A stretch of 64,000 nucleotides of DNA from Pseudarthrobacter oxydans. GTDB lineage: Bacteria; Actinomycetota; Actinomycetes; Actinomycetales; Micrococcaceae. The position numbers and the translations under genes are program-made. Under the pieces are notes generated by a model. The model was given only the letters and a program-made list of their open reading frames with translations, was not told the origin of the DNA and ran no database searches. Where the stretch lies: contig NZ_JABTYH010000022.1 of assembly GCF_013314975.1 (NCBI RefSeq), positions 16,681 through 80,680 of the forward strand. The letters run 5' to 3'. Numbering within the stretch: the stretch's first letter is position 1; every line of letters starts with the position of its first letter. Positions 38,603 through 48,364 of the stretch are shown here, piece after piece.

Positions 38603-40180
38603 ATGACTGACACCAAAACACTGATCCGCCTTTCAGCCGCACGGCTCGCGGAAAAGCTGGCAGCCGGCGAGGTCACCTCCGTCGAGGTCACCCAGGCCTA
38701 CCTGGACCGGATCGCGGAGGTTGACGGCGGTGAACGCGGCGTCCACGCCTTCCTGCACGTCAACGCCGAAGAGGCGCTCGCCGTCGCCGCCGAGGTGGAC
38801 GCCATCCGCGCCGCCGGCGGAGCCGAAGCCGAGGCGCTGCACGTCCTGGCCGGCGTCCCCATCGCCGTCAAGGACCTCATCGTCACCATTGGCCAGCCCA
38901 CCACCGCGGGCTCCAAAATCCTCGAGGGCTGGCACAGCCCGTACGACGCCACCGTGGTGGAGCGCCTGCGCGCGGCGAAGATGCCCATCCTGGGCAAGAC
39001 CAACCTGGACGAGTTCGCCATGGGCTCCTCCACCGAACACTCCGCCTTCGGCCCCACCCGCAACCCGTGGGACCTGGACCGTATCCCCGGCGGTTCCGGC
39101 GGCGGGTCCGCGGCCGCCGTCGCCGCCTTCGAGGCACCCCTCGCGCTGGGCACGGACACCGGCGGGTCCATCCGCCAGCCCGGCGCCGTCACCGGCACCG
39201 TGGGCGTCAAGCCCACGTACGGAAGCGTCTCCCGCTACGGCGCCATCGCCATGGCGTCCTCGCTGGACCAGATCGGCCCCGTGTCCCGGACCGTCCTGGA
39301 CTCGGCACTCCTGCACCACGTCATCGGCGGGCACGACTCCCGGGATTCCACCTCGCTGCCTGACCCGCTGGCCGACCTCGTCGCCGCCGCGAAGACAGGC
39401 AACGTCGAAGGCATGCGGATCGGCATCATCAAGGAGCTGCACGGCGAGGGCTACCAGGCCGGCGTCGAAAACCGCTTCAATGACTCCCTGGAAATCCTCA
39501 AGGAAGCCGGCGCGGAAATCGTCGAGGTCTCCTGCCCCAACTTCCAGTACGCCCTGGGCGCCTACTACCTGATCATGCCCTCCGAGGCCTCCTCCAACCT
39601 AGCCAAGTTCGACGGCGTCCGCTACGGCCTGCGCGTCCTGCCCGAGGACGGTCCCATGACCATCGAACGCGTCATGGGTGCCACCCGCGCCGCCGGCTTC
39701 GGCGACGAAGTGAAGCGCCGCATCATCCTGGGCACCTACGCGCTGAGCGCCGGCTACTACGACGCCTACTACGGCTCGGCCCAGAAGGTCCGCACCCTGG
39801 TGCAGCGCGACTTCGATGCCGCTTTCACCGTGGCGGACGTGCTGATTTCGCCCACCGCCCCCACCACGGCCTTCCGCCTTGGCGAAAAGCTGGACGATCC
39901 GCTGGCCATGTACCTCAACGACGTCGCCACCATTCCGGCCAACCTGGCAGGTGTGCCGGGCCTGTCCCTGCCCGGCGGCCTGGCGGACGAGGACGGCCTT
40001 CCCGTGGGCATCCAGCTGCTGGCACCGGCCCGCGAGGACGCCCGCCTTTACCGGGTAGGCGCCGTGCTTGAGTCGCTGCTGGAGGCCAAGTGGGGCGGAC
40101 CGCTGCTTGCGCAGGCGCCCGAGCTTGCCGCCGCGGCCGGGCCCGTCGAAACCCTTGTAGGAAGCCAGGAGGCAAAGTAA
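38603..40180 (+). CDS. gatA: Asp-tRNA(Asn)/Glu-tRNA(Gln) amidotransferase subunit A
   Basis: The 525-residue amidase releases ammonia from glutamine for GatB. The Ser-cisSer-Lys active site is visible: Lys in [10 protein letters not shown], the cis-Ser region in [12 protein letters not shown], and the nucleophile Ser in [14 protein letters not shown] with the Gly-rich [13 protein letters not shown] before it. Length is normal. Its last stop base is shared with the gatB start. Confidence 0.96.
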   Translation: MTDTKTLIRLSAARLAEKLAAGEVTSVEVTQAYLDRIAEVDGGERGVHAFLHVNAEEALAVAAEVDAIRAAGGAEAEALHVLAGVPIAVKDLIVTIGQPTTAGSKILEGWHSPYDATVVERLRAAKMPILGKTNLDEFAMGSSTEHSAFGPTRNPWDLDRIPGGSGGGSAAAVAAFEAPLALGTDTGGSIRQPGAVTGTVGVKPTYGSVSRYGAIAMASSLDQIGPVSRTVLDSALLHHVIGGHDSRDSTSLPDPLADLVAAAKTGNVEGMRIGIIKELHGEGYQAGVENRFNDSLEILKEAGAEIVEVSCPNFQYALGAYYLIMPSEASSNLAKFDGVRYGLRVLPEDGPMTIERVMGATRAAGFGDEVKRRIILGTYALSAGYYDAYYGSAQKVRTLVQRDFDAAFTVADVLISPTAPTTAFRLGEKLDDPLAMYLNDVATIPANLAGVPGLSLPGGLADEDGLPVGIQLLAPAREDARLYRVGAVLESLLEAKWGGPLLAQAPELAAAAGPVETLVGSQEAK

Positions 40181-41688
40181 TGGACACAGAGGCAATCCTG
40201 AGCTTCGAAGAAGCCATGGAGAAGTACGATCCCGTCCTGGGCTTCGAGGTCCACGTGGAGCTCAACACCAAGACCAAGATGTTCTCCTCCGCGCCCAACG
40301 TCTTCGGCGACGAGCCCAACACCAACGTCAACGAGGTGGACCTCGGCATGCCCGGCGTCCTGCCCGTGGTGAACAAGACCGCGGTGGAGTCCTCCATCAA
40401 GATCGGCCTGGCGCTCAACTGCAAGATCGCCGAGAGCTGCCGGTTCGCCCGGAAGAACTACTTCTACCCGGACACCCCCAAGAACTTCCAGACGTCCCAG
40501 TACGACGAACCCATCGCGTACGACGGGTACCTGGACATCGAGCTCTCCGACGGCACCGTGTTCCGCGTGGAGATCGAGCGCGCCCACATGGAAGAGGACG
40601 CCGGCAAGCTGACCCACATGGGCGGTGCCACCGGCCGCATCCACGGCGCCGACTTTTCCCTGGTGGACTACAACCGCGCCGGTGTTCCGCTGGTGGAAAT
40701 CGTCACCAAGCCCATTGAGGGGGCAGGCTCCCGCGCCCCCGAACTGGCCAAGGCCTACGTGGCTGCAGTCCGCGAGATCGTCAAGAACCTCGGCGTCTCC
40801 GATGCCCGGATGGAACGCGGCAACGTCCGCTGCGACGCCAACGTCTCGCTGCGCCCGCACGGCCGTGAACGGTTCGGCATCCGGTCCGAAACCAAGAACG
40901 TGAACTCGCTGCGCGCCGTCGAACACGCCGTCCGCTACGAGATCCAGCGCCACGCCGCCGTCCTGGACGCCGGCAACCCGGTGGTCCAGGAAACCCGCCA
41001 CTGGCATGAGGACACCCGCACCACCACGTCCGGCCGGCCCAAGTCCGACGCCGACGACTACCGCTATTTCCCGGAGCCGGACCTGGTTCCCGTGGTGGCG
41101 TCGCGTGAATGGGTTGAGGAGCTGCGTGCCACCCTGCCCGAGCCGCCGGCCGCCCGCCGGAAGCGCCTGCAGGCTGACTGGGGCTACTCGGACCTCGAGT
41201 TCCGCGACGTCGTGAACGCCGGCGTCATGGACGAGATCGAGGAAACCATTGCTGCCGGGGCCTCGGCCTCCGTGGCCCGCAAGTGGTGGATGGGCGAGAT
41301 CGTGGGGCGTGCCAAGAACGCCGACGTCGATCCCGGCCAGCTCGGCGTCCAGCCGGCCACCATCGTTGAGCTCGCACGCATGGTGGAAGACGGCAAGATC
41401 AACAACAAAATGGCCACGGAGGTCCTGGACGGCGTGCTGGCCGGCGAGGGCACTCCGGCGGACATCGTGGAGAAGCGCGGCCTGGCCGTGGTCTCCGACG
41501 ACGGGCCCCTGCTCGAAGCCATCGATGCTGCGCTGGCCGCCCAGCCCGGCGTCGCGGACAAGATCCGCGGCGGCAAGGTCCAGGCCGTCGGCGCCATCGT
41601 GGGCGGGGTCATGAAGGCCACCCGCGGCCAGGCCGACGCCGCCCGCGTCCGGGAACTCATCCTGGAGAAGCTGGGCGTCACCGCCTGA
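40180..41688 (+). CDS. gatB: Asp-tRNA(Asn)/Glu-tRNA(Gln) amidotransferase subunit B
   Basis: The 502-residue subunit binds and phosphorylates the mischarged tRNA. It shows the family signatures [54 protein letters not shown] text (here [14 protein letters not shown]), and a C-terminal YqeY domain ending [26 protein letters not shown] lies seven bases before ATG. An in-frame upstream extension lies inside gatA and is rejected. Confidence 0.96.
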   Translation: MDTEAILSFEEAMEKYDPVLGFEVHVELNTKTKMFSSAPNVFGDEPNTNVNEVDLGMPGVLPVVNKTAVESSIKIGLALNCKIAESCRFARKNYFYPDTPKNFQTSQYDEPIAYDGYLDIELSDGTVFRVEIERAHMEEDAGKLTHMGGATGRIHGADFSLVDYNRAGVPLVEIVTKPIEGAGSRAPELAKAYVAAVREIVKNLGVSDARMERGNVRCDANVSLRPHGRERFGIRSETKNVNSLRAVEHAVRYEIQRHAAVLDAGNPVVQETRHWHEDTRTTTSGRPKSDADDYRYFPEPDLVPVVASREWVEELRATLPEPPAARRKRLQADWGYSDLEFRDVVNAGVMDEIEETIAAGASASVARKWWMGEIVGRAKNADVDPGQLGVQPATIVELARMVEDGKINNKMATEVLDGVLAGEGTPADIVEKRGLAVVSDDGPLLEAIDAALAAQPGVADKIRGGKVQAVGAIVGGVMKATRGQADAARVRELILEKLGVTA

Positions 41689-41697
41689 CACCCCGCC

Positions 41698-41759
41698 CAA
41701 CTGGGTAGCAGTAGATGTCGTTTTGAGCGCTCATAACGACATCTACTGCTACCCAGTTG
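41698..41759. repeat. Palindromic repeat element, copy 1
   Basis: A perfect 25-bp inverted repeat (41698-41722 with 41735-41759) encloses a 12-base centre containing GAGCGCTC, so the whole 62 bases form a nearly continuous palindrome. It lies just after gatB and shares its sequence (GTAGCAGTAGATGTCGTTTT) with a second copy about 740 bases on. It may act as a transcription terminator for gatB and as an mRNA end stabiliser. This looks like a REP-type family. Confidence 0.8.
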
Positions 41760-41890
41760 CGTTTAAGTAGTACTTCACTTCCCGGCAGCCGCTGGCTACT
41801 CGTGTGCGGCGGTACAGCCCGTCCTACACTGAACCACCAGGGCTCCGCTCACGGGGAATGCCCTGCCGGTGCTGTGGGAGGTGTGGGTTT

Positions 41891-42508
41891 ATGTGGGTAA
41901 AGGAACCGCTGGGATTCCGCAAGGCTGCGCTCGGCGGGGCCGTGGCACTCGTCATGACCGGGACCGGGGTGGCGTTCGCATGGGCCACGAACGAGTCGCC
42001 GCCGCCTGCACCGCCGTCGTCCTCGTCGCCGGGAAAGTCCGGCGACGCCCCTGGACACAACAGGGCCCGCGGCCAGGACAAGGGGCCGGGACACGCCAAG
42101 CCTGACAAGGCCCAGCGCGGGCAGCACCTGCATGGCGAGAGCGTGGTCAAGAATGCTGACGGGACTTTCCACACCGAGGTGACCCAGCGCGGCACCGTGG
42201 AGTCCGTCAGTGAAACCTCCATTACCGTTCGAAGCGAGGACAACTACTCGCAGGCCTACACCATCGGCGCGGGAACGAAGATCACGCAGGTGGCAGCCCC
42301 GGCGGCGGGTGGTCCGGTGGCAGGGGACGACGGCGGCAAGCGGCCCAAGCGGGCCGACGGAACCATTGCGGACATCACCACAGGCGACGAGGTCCGGATC
42401 TCCGGGGTGAAGGATGGCGAGACCGTGACAGCGCAGCGGATCGTTGAGGGCGCCGGCGGGGGTCCGGGCTTGGGGCTGGGCCGCGGCCACGGCAAAGGAC
42501 CCAACTAG
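41891..42508 (+). CDS. Secreted DUF5666-like protein
   Basis: The 205-residue protein starts at ATG (MWVKEPLGFRKAALGG) after GGGAGGTG. A signal peptide or anchor (AALGGAVALVMTGTGVAFAW) is followed by a Ser/Pro and Lys/Gly/His-rich region. A beta-barrel segment with GTVESVSETSITVRSED and GTIADITTGDEVRISGVKDG follows, which is the DUF5666 pattern. Its role outside the cell is unknown. Its TAG stop lies within copy 2 of the palindromic repeat. Confidence 0.75.
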   Translation: MWVKEPLGFRKAALGGAVALVMTGTGVAFAWATNESPPPAPPSSSSPGKSGDAPGHNRARGQDKGPGHAKPDKAQRGQHLHGESVVKNADGTFHTEVTQRGTVESVSETSITVRSEDNYSQAYTIGAGTKITQVAAPAAGGPVAGDDGGKRPKRADGTIADITTGDEVRISGVKDGETVTAQRIVEGAGGGPGLGLGRGHGKGPN

Positions 42509-42567
42509 GTAGCAGCAGGTGTCGTTTTGGGGGCTCATAACGACATCTGCTGCTACTTGGTTGGGTC
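42498..42567. repeat. Palindromic repeat element, copy 2, spanning two convergent stop codons
   Basis: Left arm 42498-42526 and right arm 42539-42567 pair over 29 positions; the three differences are all G-U or U-G in RNA, so the fold is kept. Core sequence and centre (TTG...GGCTCAT) match copy 1. It supplies the TAG of the DUF5666-like gene and two bases of the TGA of the convergent LysR gene. It fills the whole intergenic space and is well placed as a bidirectional terminator. Confidence 0.8.
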
Positions 42568-43480
42568 AACCCTGCTCCACTAGCCCCGCCATGATGCCCT
42601 GCAGCGCTTCGCAGACCATAGTTACGGACCGCCGCTTCAGGTTTTCAGGCCTGGCCAGCAGGTCGATCCGCCGCCGGGTGCTGATTCCCTTGAGCGGCCG
42701 CAGCACGATATCGGAATTCAGTACCGGCCCCGCGGTGTACCTGGGGAGCAAGCCCACCACCCCGCCGGTGGCAACAAGGGCGGCCACCGTGGAGTAGTCG
42801 TTGATCCGGTGGACGATGTTCGGCTCGCGGCTGGATACGGCGGCGACGGCGGACAGCACGTCCGCGGGGGAGTAGCCGGCGTGGCTGGTCACCCAGGCCT
42901 CGCCGCCGACGTCGTCCGCCGTGACCGCTGCCTTGGCCGCGAGGGGGTGCCCGGCAGGCAAAGCCACGTCCAGGGGCTCGTGGGCAAGCGGGATCACCGT
43001 CACCCGTTCGGCAGGCCAGCGCGGGCTGTGGTCCATCCGGTGGGCGAGCACCAGGTCATAGCGCGCGGTGAGGGCCGGGAAGTCCTGCTGGGCCACGTCC
43101 TCGTCCGAGAGTTCTATCCGCGGCTGTCCAGGGGCGGCGAGGATGCGGGCGAGCGGGGCGAAGACCGCCTGCCCCGCACTGTGGAATCCGCACAGGCTTA
43201 CCCTGCCGGCAGCGGATCCGTGGTAATTCCCGATGGCATCCTTGGCATCCGCCATGGCGCTGAGGACGGCGGCCCCGGCGTCGGCCAGCACCTGGCCCGC
43301 CTCGGTGAGTACGAGGTTCCTGCCCTCCTTCCGGGTGAGGGGCACCTCGACCTTCCGCTGCAGCAGGGCCAGCTGCTGGGAGACGGCGGACGGGGTGACC
43401 ATGAGGGTGTCCGCCACTGCCTTGACGCTTCCGAGGGCGCCCAGTTCGCGGAGGATCTCAAGCTGGTGTATCTCCATCAC
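42566..43480 (-). CDS. LysR-family transcriptional regulator
   Basis: The 304-residue regulator begins with a winged helix (MMEIHQLEILRELGALGSV, then VTPSAVSQQLALLQRKVEVPL) and has a periplasmic-binding-like effector domain. It is divergent from the threonine degradation genes with 125 bases between, the usual arrangement of a LysR protein and its target, so it may respond to threonine, glycine or a related compound. The second codon is also ATG and could be the true start. Its stop codon lies at the edge of the palindromic repeat. Confidence 0.9.
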   Translation of the reverse strand: MMEIHQLEILRELGALGSVKAVADTLMVTPSAVSQQLALLQRKVEVPLTRKEGRNLVLTEAGQVLADAGAAVLSAMADAKDAIGNYHGSAAGRVSLCGFHSAGQAVFAPLARILAAPGQPRIELSDEDVAQQDFPALTARYDLVLAHRMDHSPRWPAERVTVIPLAHEPLDVALPAGHPLAAKAAVTADDVGGEAWVTSHAGYSPADVLSAVAAVSSREPNIVHRINDYSTVAALVATGGVVGLLPRYTAGPVLNSDIVLRPLKGISTRRRIDLLARPENLKRRSVTMVCEALQGIMAGLVEQG

Positions 43481-43530
43481 AGCAGTCTATGCGTTAGGAA
43501 ACGCTACATCGTCGATTGAGTATTTTGCTG

Positions 43531-43559
43531 TTGTGCTAAAGCTTCTACCTCGTTGTAAT
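43531..43559 (+). promoter_or_regulatory. Promoter candidate for tdh-kbl
   Basis: TTGTGC and TGTAAT are separated by 17 bases, upstream of the tdh ribosome site GAGGAAG. It lies in the divergent space with the LysR gene. Confidence 0.5.
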
Positions 43560-43605
43560 AGGGAAGGCAGGACCTGCCAACGACAGACAAAGAGTGAGGA
43601 AGCCG

Positions 43606-44652
43606 ATGAAGGCTCTGTATAAGGCCGGACCCCAGGCCGGCTTCGAACTGGTGGACCGCCCCGAACCGGTGGCGGGCCCTGCTGATGTGAAGATCCGGGT
43701 CATGACCACCGGCATCTGCGGTACCGATCTCCACATCCAGTCCTGGGATTCCTGGGCGCAGGGGATCATTGAAGCTCCGCTCATCCCGGGCCACGAGTTC
43801 TATGGCGAGGTTGTGGAAACCGGAGAGGACGTCCGCGACGTCAAAGTGGGAAACCGGGTGTCCGGGGAGGGCCATGTGGTGTGCGGGATCTGCCGGAACT
43901 GCCGCGCCGGCAGGCGGCAAATGTGCATCCATACCGTCAGCGTTGGCGTGCAGCGTGACGGTGCGTTCGCCGAGTATGTGGTGATCCCGGAAACCAACGT
44001 CTGGGTCCACCATGATTCCTCGGTCACGCCCGAACTCGGTGCCATCTTCGACCCATTCGGCAATGCCGTGCACACCGCCCTCAGCTTCCCCCTGGTTGGG
44101 GAGGATGTGCTCATCACCGGCGCCGGACCCATCGGCCTGATGGCCATCGCCGTTGCCCGGCACGCCGGGGCCCGCAAGATCGCCATCACCGACGTTTCGC
44201 GCCCACGCCTTGAGCTCGCCCGCCGGTTGGGGGCAGACCTCGCGATCGATGTTTCCACCACCCGCGTGTGTGATGCCCAGCGCGACCTCGGCATGCGGGA
44301 GGGCTTCGACATCGGCATGGAAATGTCCGGCCATCCCGGTGCGCTGCCGGAGATGATCGACAACATGAACCACGGCGGCCGGATCGCCATGCTCGGCCTG
44401 CCCAGCCAGGACATCATCATCGACTGGGGCAAGGTGGTCACCCACATGCTCACGCTCAAGGGCATCTATGGCCGCGAAATGTATGAAACCTGGTACGCCA
44501 TGAGCGCCATGCTCTCCTCGAACCCCGTGCTGCATGCGGGAATATCCGCCGTCGTCACGGACACGCTCCCTGCCGGCCAGTGGGAGAAGGGCTTCGACCT
44601 TGCCCGCAGCGGCGCAGGTGGCAAAGTTGTCCTCGACTGGACCCAACTCTAA
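43606..44652 (+). CDS. tdh: L-threonine 3-dehydrogenase
   Basis: The 348-residue zinc enzyme oxidises L-threonine to 2-amino-3-ketobutyrate with NAD. Catalytic zinc ligands are in [14 protein letters not shown] and [14 protein letters not shown], structural zinc Cys residues in [15 protein letters not shown], and the Rossmann loop is [17 protein letters not shown]. The start follows GAGGAA at normal spacing. kbl follows after eight bases and completes conversion to glycine and acetyl-CoA. Confidence 0.95.
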   Translation: MKALYKAGPQAGFELVDRPEPVAGPADVKIRVMTTGICGTDLHIQSWDSWAQGIIEAPLIPGHEFYGEVVETGEDVRDVKVGNRVSGEGHVVCGICRNCRAGRRQMCIHTVSVGVQRDGAFAEYVVIPETNVWVHHDSSVTPELGAIFDPFGNAVHTALSFPLVGEDVLITGAGPIGLMAIAVARHAGARKIAITDVSRPRLELARRLGADLAIDVSTTRVCDAQRDLGMREGFDIGMEMSGHPGALPEMIDNMNHGGRIAMLGLPSQDIIIDWGKVVTHMLTLKGIYGREMYETWYAMSAMLSSNPVLHAGISAVVTDTLPAGQWEKGFDLARSGAGGKVVLDWTQL

Positions 44653-44660
44653 GGAACACC

Positions 44661-45866
44661 ATGTACACCTCGATCAAGGACCAGCTGCGCACGGAGCTGG
44701 ACGATATCCGCAGCGCAGGCCTCTTCAAGACCGAACGCAGCATCAGTTCCCCGCAGTCCAGCCACATCACCGCCGGACAGATCGGGCAGACGGGCGCGGA
44801 CGTGCTGAACTTCTGCGCCAACAACTACCTTGGCTTGGCGGACCACCCGGACATCATCCACGCGGCCAAGGCGGCCATGGACGAGCGAGGCTTCGGCATG
44901 GCCAGCGTGCGGTTTATTTGCGGAACCCAGGACCTGCACCTCGAACTCGAATCCCGGGTTTCCCGCTTCCTGGGCACCGAGGACACCATCTTGTTCTCCA
45001 GCTGCTTTGACGCCAACGGCGGGGTCTTCGAATCGCTCTTCGGGCCGGAGGATGCCATCATCTCCGATGCCCTGAACCATGCCTCCATCATCGACGGGAT
45101 CCGGCTCTGCAAGGCACAGCGGTACCGGTACGCCAACCAGGACATGGCAGACCTCGAGGCAAAGCTTGTGGAGGCGAAGGACGCCCGCCGCAAGATCGTG
45201 GTCACCGACGGCGTCTTCTCCATGGACGGGTACCTCGCCCCGCTGGAGGCCATCTGCGACCTCGCCGAGAAGCACGACGCGCTGGTCATGGTGGACGACT
45301 CCCATGCGGTCGGCTTCATGGGTGCGACGGGTGCGGGCACGCCCGAACACGCCGGTGTGTCGCACCGGGTGGACATCTACACCGGAACGTTCGGGAAGGC
45401 GCTGGGCGGAGCGTCCGGCGGTTACGTGTCCGGCCGGGCCGAGGTAGTTGCCATGCTCCGCCAGAAGGCCCGCCCCTACCTGTTCTCAAACTCGGTGGCT
45501 CCGGCCATTGTCGCAGCCACCATCAAGGCCCTGGACCTGGTGGAGAACTCGGCGGACCTGCGGCGCACGCTCTTCGAGAACGCTGTCCTGTTCCGGCGCA
45601 GGATGACTGAGGAAGGCTTCGACCTCCTGCCCGGCGAACACGCCATTGTGCCGGTGATGTTCGGCGACGCCGTGCTGGCTGCAAAGGTGGCTGACCGGAT
45701 GCTGCAGCACGGCGTCTTTGTCACTGCCTTCAGCTTCCCGGTGGTTCCGCGGGGTGCCGCTCGGATCCGGGTGCAGCTATCGGCTGCGCACTCGGCGGAC
45801 GACGTCGAAGCGTGCGTGAGTGCCTTCGTCACCAGCCGTGCCGAGGTAGCAGGCCAGGAAGGGTAG
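44661..45866 (+). CDS. kbl: 2-amino-3-ketobutyrate coenzyme A ligase (glycine C-acetyltransferase)
   Basis: The 401-residue PLP enzyme splits 2-amino-3-ketobutyrate with CoA into glycine and acetyl-Co[28 protein letters not shown] and the PLP-Lys motif [19 protein letters not shown] are clear. AAGGA precedes ATG. It directly follows tdh, giving the standard two-step threonine pathway. Confidence 0.96.
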   Translation: MYTSIKDQLRTELDDIRSAGLFKTERSISSPQSSHITAGQIGQTGADVLNFCANNYLGLADHPDIIHAAKAAMDERGFGMASVRFICGTQDLHLELESRVSRFLGTEDTILFSSCFDANGGVFESLFGPEDAIISDALNHASIIDGIRLCKAQRYRYANQDMADLEAKLVEAKDARRKIVVTDGVFSMDGYLAPLEAICDLAEKHDALVMVDDSHAVGFMGATGAGTPEHAGVSHRVDIYTGTFGKALGGASGGYVSGRAEVVAMLRQKARPYLFSNSVAPAIVAATIKALDLVENSADLRRTLFENAVLFRRRMTEEGFDLLPGEHAIVPVMFGDAVLAAKVADRMLQHGVFVTAFSFPVVPRGAARIRVQLSAAHSADDVEACVSAFVTSRAEVAGQEG

Positions 45867-45885
45867 CGCCGGGAGCCAAGTCTGC

Positions 45886-45891
45886 GAGGAT
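45886..45891 (+). promoter_or_regulatory. -10-like hexamer for leaderless oxidoreductase gene
   Basis: GAGGAT is followed by six bases and the ATG of the FAD oxidoreductase. The geometry matches other leaderless starts here, although AGGA could alternatively serve as a weak ribosome site. Confidence 0.3.
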
Positions 45892-45897
45892 AGGGAA

Positions 45898-47046
45898 ATG
45901 GCAGCTCATTATGATGTCCTGATTGTCGGCGGCGGCATTGCCGGACTGTCCCTGGCGTCCGCGCTGGCGGGCAAATGCAGCGTGGCATTGGTGGAGGCGG
46001 AACAGGAACTGGCGTACCACACGTCATCCCGCTCGGCCCGCCAGTTCATTCCGAGCTACGGCCCGCCCGTGGTCCAGGAACTGACCGTCCGGACGCTTGA
46101 GCTGCTTGCCGCCCGCGATACGGAGTTGCCCGAACCCATCCTGACGCCCCGCAGCTTTATGCTGATCGGCGCAGAGGAAGACGTGGCCGCGGAAGCCAGT
46201 GGGCTCATGCGGTCCATTACCCCCGCTGAGGCGCTGGAGCTTTGCCCGGCGCTGGTCCCCGGTACCTTCGAGGCCGCGGGGCTGGATGAAGGGTCCTTCG
46301 GATGCAACGCGCCGCTGCTGCTGGAGGACCACCGGGGGAGGGCCGCCTCTGCCGGGGTGGACATTATTACCGGCGCCAGGGTTCATACCGCGCAACGGCT
46401 TGGTTCCGGGTGGCAGGTGGGCGCGGGCACGGAGGGCTTCCAGGCGGGTGTCCTGGTGAATGCGGCCGGCGCCTGGGCGGACGAACTTGCCGTGATCAGC
46501 GGCGTGGAAAAACTCGGACTCCAGCCGTACCGGCGCACGGCGGCGATTGCCGCCGTCGACCATCCCTTACCTGAGCACAGCCCCATGGTGGCGGCAGCGG
46601 ACAATTCGTTCTATTTCCGGCGGGACGGGGATGACGTGCTCATCTCGCCCTCCGAGTCGGAGCCCAGCGGGCCCGAGGATGCCCGGCCCCGGGCGGGTGA
46701 CATCGAGCGGCTGGTGGACAGGCTGAACCGGATCACCACGCTGGGAATCACGGAAGTCCGCAGGGCATGGACGGGGCTGCGGACTGAGGCGGCCGACGGC
46801 GTTCCGGTGGCGGGGTTCGACGCCGAGGCTCCGGGCTTCTACTGGCTCGCCGGGCAGGGCGGCTACGGATTCCAGACGTCTTCGGCCATGGCGGAACTGG
46901 CGGCCGCCCAGATTTTGGCGGGCCAGGGCGGTGCGGGCCAGGGTGCTGCGGGCGGGGCCGGTGCAGCTGCCGCAGCCGGGACAGCGGGTCCGGAATCCCG
47001 GACAGCGCAGGCGCTGGCGGCCACCCGCTGGTCCGTGCGGCGCTGA
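45898..47046 (+). CDS. FAD-dependent amine/D-amino acid oxidoreductase (DAO family)
   Basis: The 382-residue protein starts with an FAD-binding Rossmann motif (YDVLIVGGGIAGLSLASALAG) and shows SSRSARQFIPSYGP, LVNAAGAWADELA, and the C-terminal GQGGYGFQTSSAMAELAA, as in glycine/sarcosine/D-amino acid oxidases. The last ~45 residues are an Ala/Gly-rich tail. It follows tdh-kbl, whose product is glycine, so oxidation of glycine or an N-methyl amino acid is a reasonable guess. The substrate is not determined. Confidence 0.85.
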   Translation: MAAHYDVLIVGGGIAGLSLASALAGKCSVALVEAEQELAYHTSSRSARQFIPSYGPPVVQELTVRTLELLAARDTELPEPILTPRSFMLIGAEEDVAAEASGLMRSITPAEALELCPALVPGTFEAAGLDEGSFGCNAPLLLEDHRGRAASAGVDIITGARVHTAQRLGSGWQVGAGTEGFQAGVLVNAAGAWADELAVISGVEKLGLQPYRRTAAIAAVDHPLPEHSPMVAAADNSFYFRRDGDDVLISPSESEPSGPEDARPRAGDIERLVDRLNRITTLGITEVRRAWTGLRTEAADGVPVAGFDAEAPGFYWLAGQGGYGFQTSSAMAELAAAQILAGQGGAGQGAAGGAGAAAAAGTAGPESRTAQALAATRWSVRR

Positions 47047-47057
47047 AGAATGGCTGT

Positions 47058-48269
47058 ATGAGCACCCTGATTACCAATATTGCCGAGCTGATGACGCAGG
47101 ACCTGGAGCACCGGGTCCTGAAGGACGCCGCGGTGGTGGTGGAGGGTGAGCGGATTTCATGGATCGGCGCTGCTGCCGATGCTCCGGCCGCGGATGACGC
47201 CGTGGACGTGGGCGGCCGCGCCGTGCTGCCCGGCTGGGTGGACTCCCATACCCACCTGCTGTTCGCAGGGGACCGGACCGCCGAATTTGAGGCGCGGATG
47301 GCGGGGGAGTCCTACGCGGCCGGAGGCATCGCGGTGACCATGAACGCGACCCGCGCCACGTCGGATTTTGACCTGACCCGCCTGGCGCTTGGCCGTGTTG
47401 ACGAAGCCGTCTCGCAGGGAACCACCTACCTCGAGACAAAAACGGGCTATGGCCTGGATGTTGAGCACGAAACCCGGAGCGCGCGGATTGCCTCCACCGT
47501 GGCGGACCAAGTCACCTACCTGGGGGCGCACCTGGTTCCCGCGGGGCAGGACCCGGAGGAATACACCAGCCTGGTATGCGGTCCCATGCTGGATGCCGTC
47601 CGGCCCTTTGTGCAGTGGGCGGACGTCTTTTGTGAGGAAGGAGCCTTCACCGCGGAACAGTCCCGGCGGGTCCTGCTGGCCTGCCGCGACGCCGGCCTGG
47701 GACTCCGCGTCCATGGAAACCAGCTTGGCGAAGGTCCGGGCGTGCAGCTCGCGGTGGAGCTCGGTGCCGCCAGCGTGGACCACGTTAACTACCTCGCCAC
47801 CGGGGATGTCGATGCCCTGGCCGGGACCTGGACCGGTTGGGACGCCGGCACGGGCAGCGGTAGCCGCGGCACGGTTGCGACCTGCCTGCCTGCCTGCGAC
47901 CTTTCCACCCGCCAGCCGCTGGCCCCTGCCCGGGCGCTCCTGGACGCCGGCGTCCAGATGGCGCTCGCGTCCAACTGCAACCCGGGAACGTCCTACACGA
48001 GCTCCATGGCGTTTTGCGTTGCCACGGCCGTGCTGCAGATGCGCCTCAGCGTCCATGAAGCTGTCCGGGCAGCCACGTACGGGGGAGCCCTCGCGTTGCA
48101 CAAGGACACAGGGAACGACGCCGACGGCGAACGGGCGGTGGGGTCCATCGCCGTCGGCCACCGGGCCGATCTGCATGTCCTCAATGCGCCATCCGCCACC
48201 CACCTCGCCTACCGGCCGGGGATGCCTTTGACATACGCTGTGTGGCGGGCAGGAAAGCAGGCGCGGTAG
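47058..48269 (+). CDS. hutI: Imidazolonepropionase
   Basis: The 403-residue amidohydrolase opens 4-imidazolone-5-propanoate in histidine degradation. Metal ligands are in VDSHTHLLFAGDR, and ETKTGYGLDVEHETR, VHGNQLGEGPGVQLA, ASVDHVNYL and ALASNCNPGTSY are typical of HutI. It is eleven bases after the oxidoreductase and probably in the same transcript. The other hut genes are absent from the window, which is unusual. Confidence 0.92.
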   Translation: MSTLITNIAELMTQDLEHRVLKDAAVVVEGERISWIGAAADAPAADDAVDVGGRAVLPGWVDSHTHLLFAGDRTAEFEARMAGESYAAGGIAVTMNATRATSDFDLTRLALGRVDEAVSQGTTYLETKTGYGLDVEHETRSARIASTVADQVTYLGAHLVPAGQDPEEYTSLVCGPMLDAVRPFVQWADVFCEEGAFTAEQSRRVLLACRDAGLGLRVHGNQLGEGPGVQLAVELGAASVDHVNYLATGDVDALAGTWTGWDAGTGSGSRGTVATCLPACDLSTRQPLAPARALLDAGVQMALASNCNPGTSYTSSMAFCVATAVLQMRLSVHEAVRAATYGGALALHKDTGNDADGERAVGSIAVGHRADLHVLNAPSATHLAYRPGMPLTYAVWRAGKQAR

Positions 48270-48310
48270 CTTCCGGTTCTATTTGACGTTAGGTGATCGC
48301 TTGAGGTCTG

Positions 48311-48322
48311 TTATGATCATAA
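48311..48322. promoter_or_regulatory. 12-bp palindrome upstream of the DeoR-type gene
   Basis: TTATGATCATAA is a perfect palindrome containing a -10-like TATGAT. It may be the autoregulatory operator of the regulator gene that starts about 40 bases downstream. A second, wider pair (TGACGTT at 48284 and AACGTCA at 48323) flanks it. Confidence 0.4.
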
Positions 48323-48364
48323 AACGTCATCTGGAGTGGTGGCTTGAGTACGTGGAGGCCCTGC

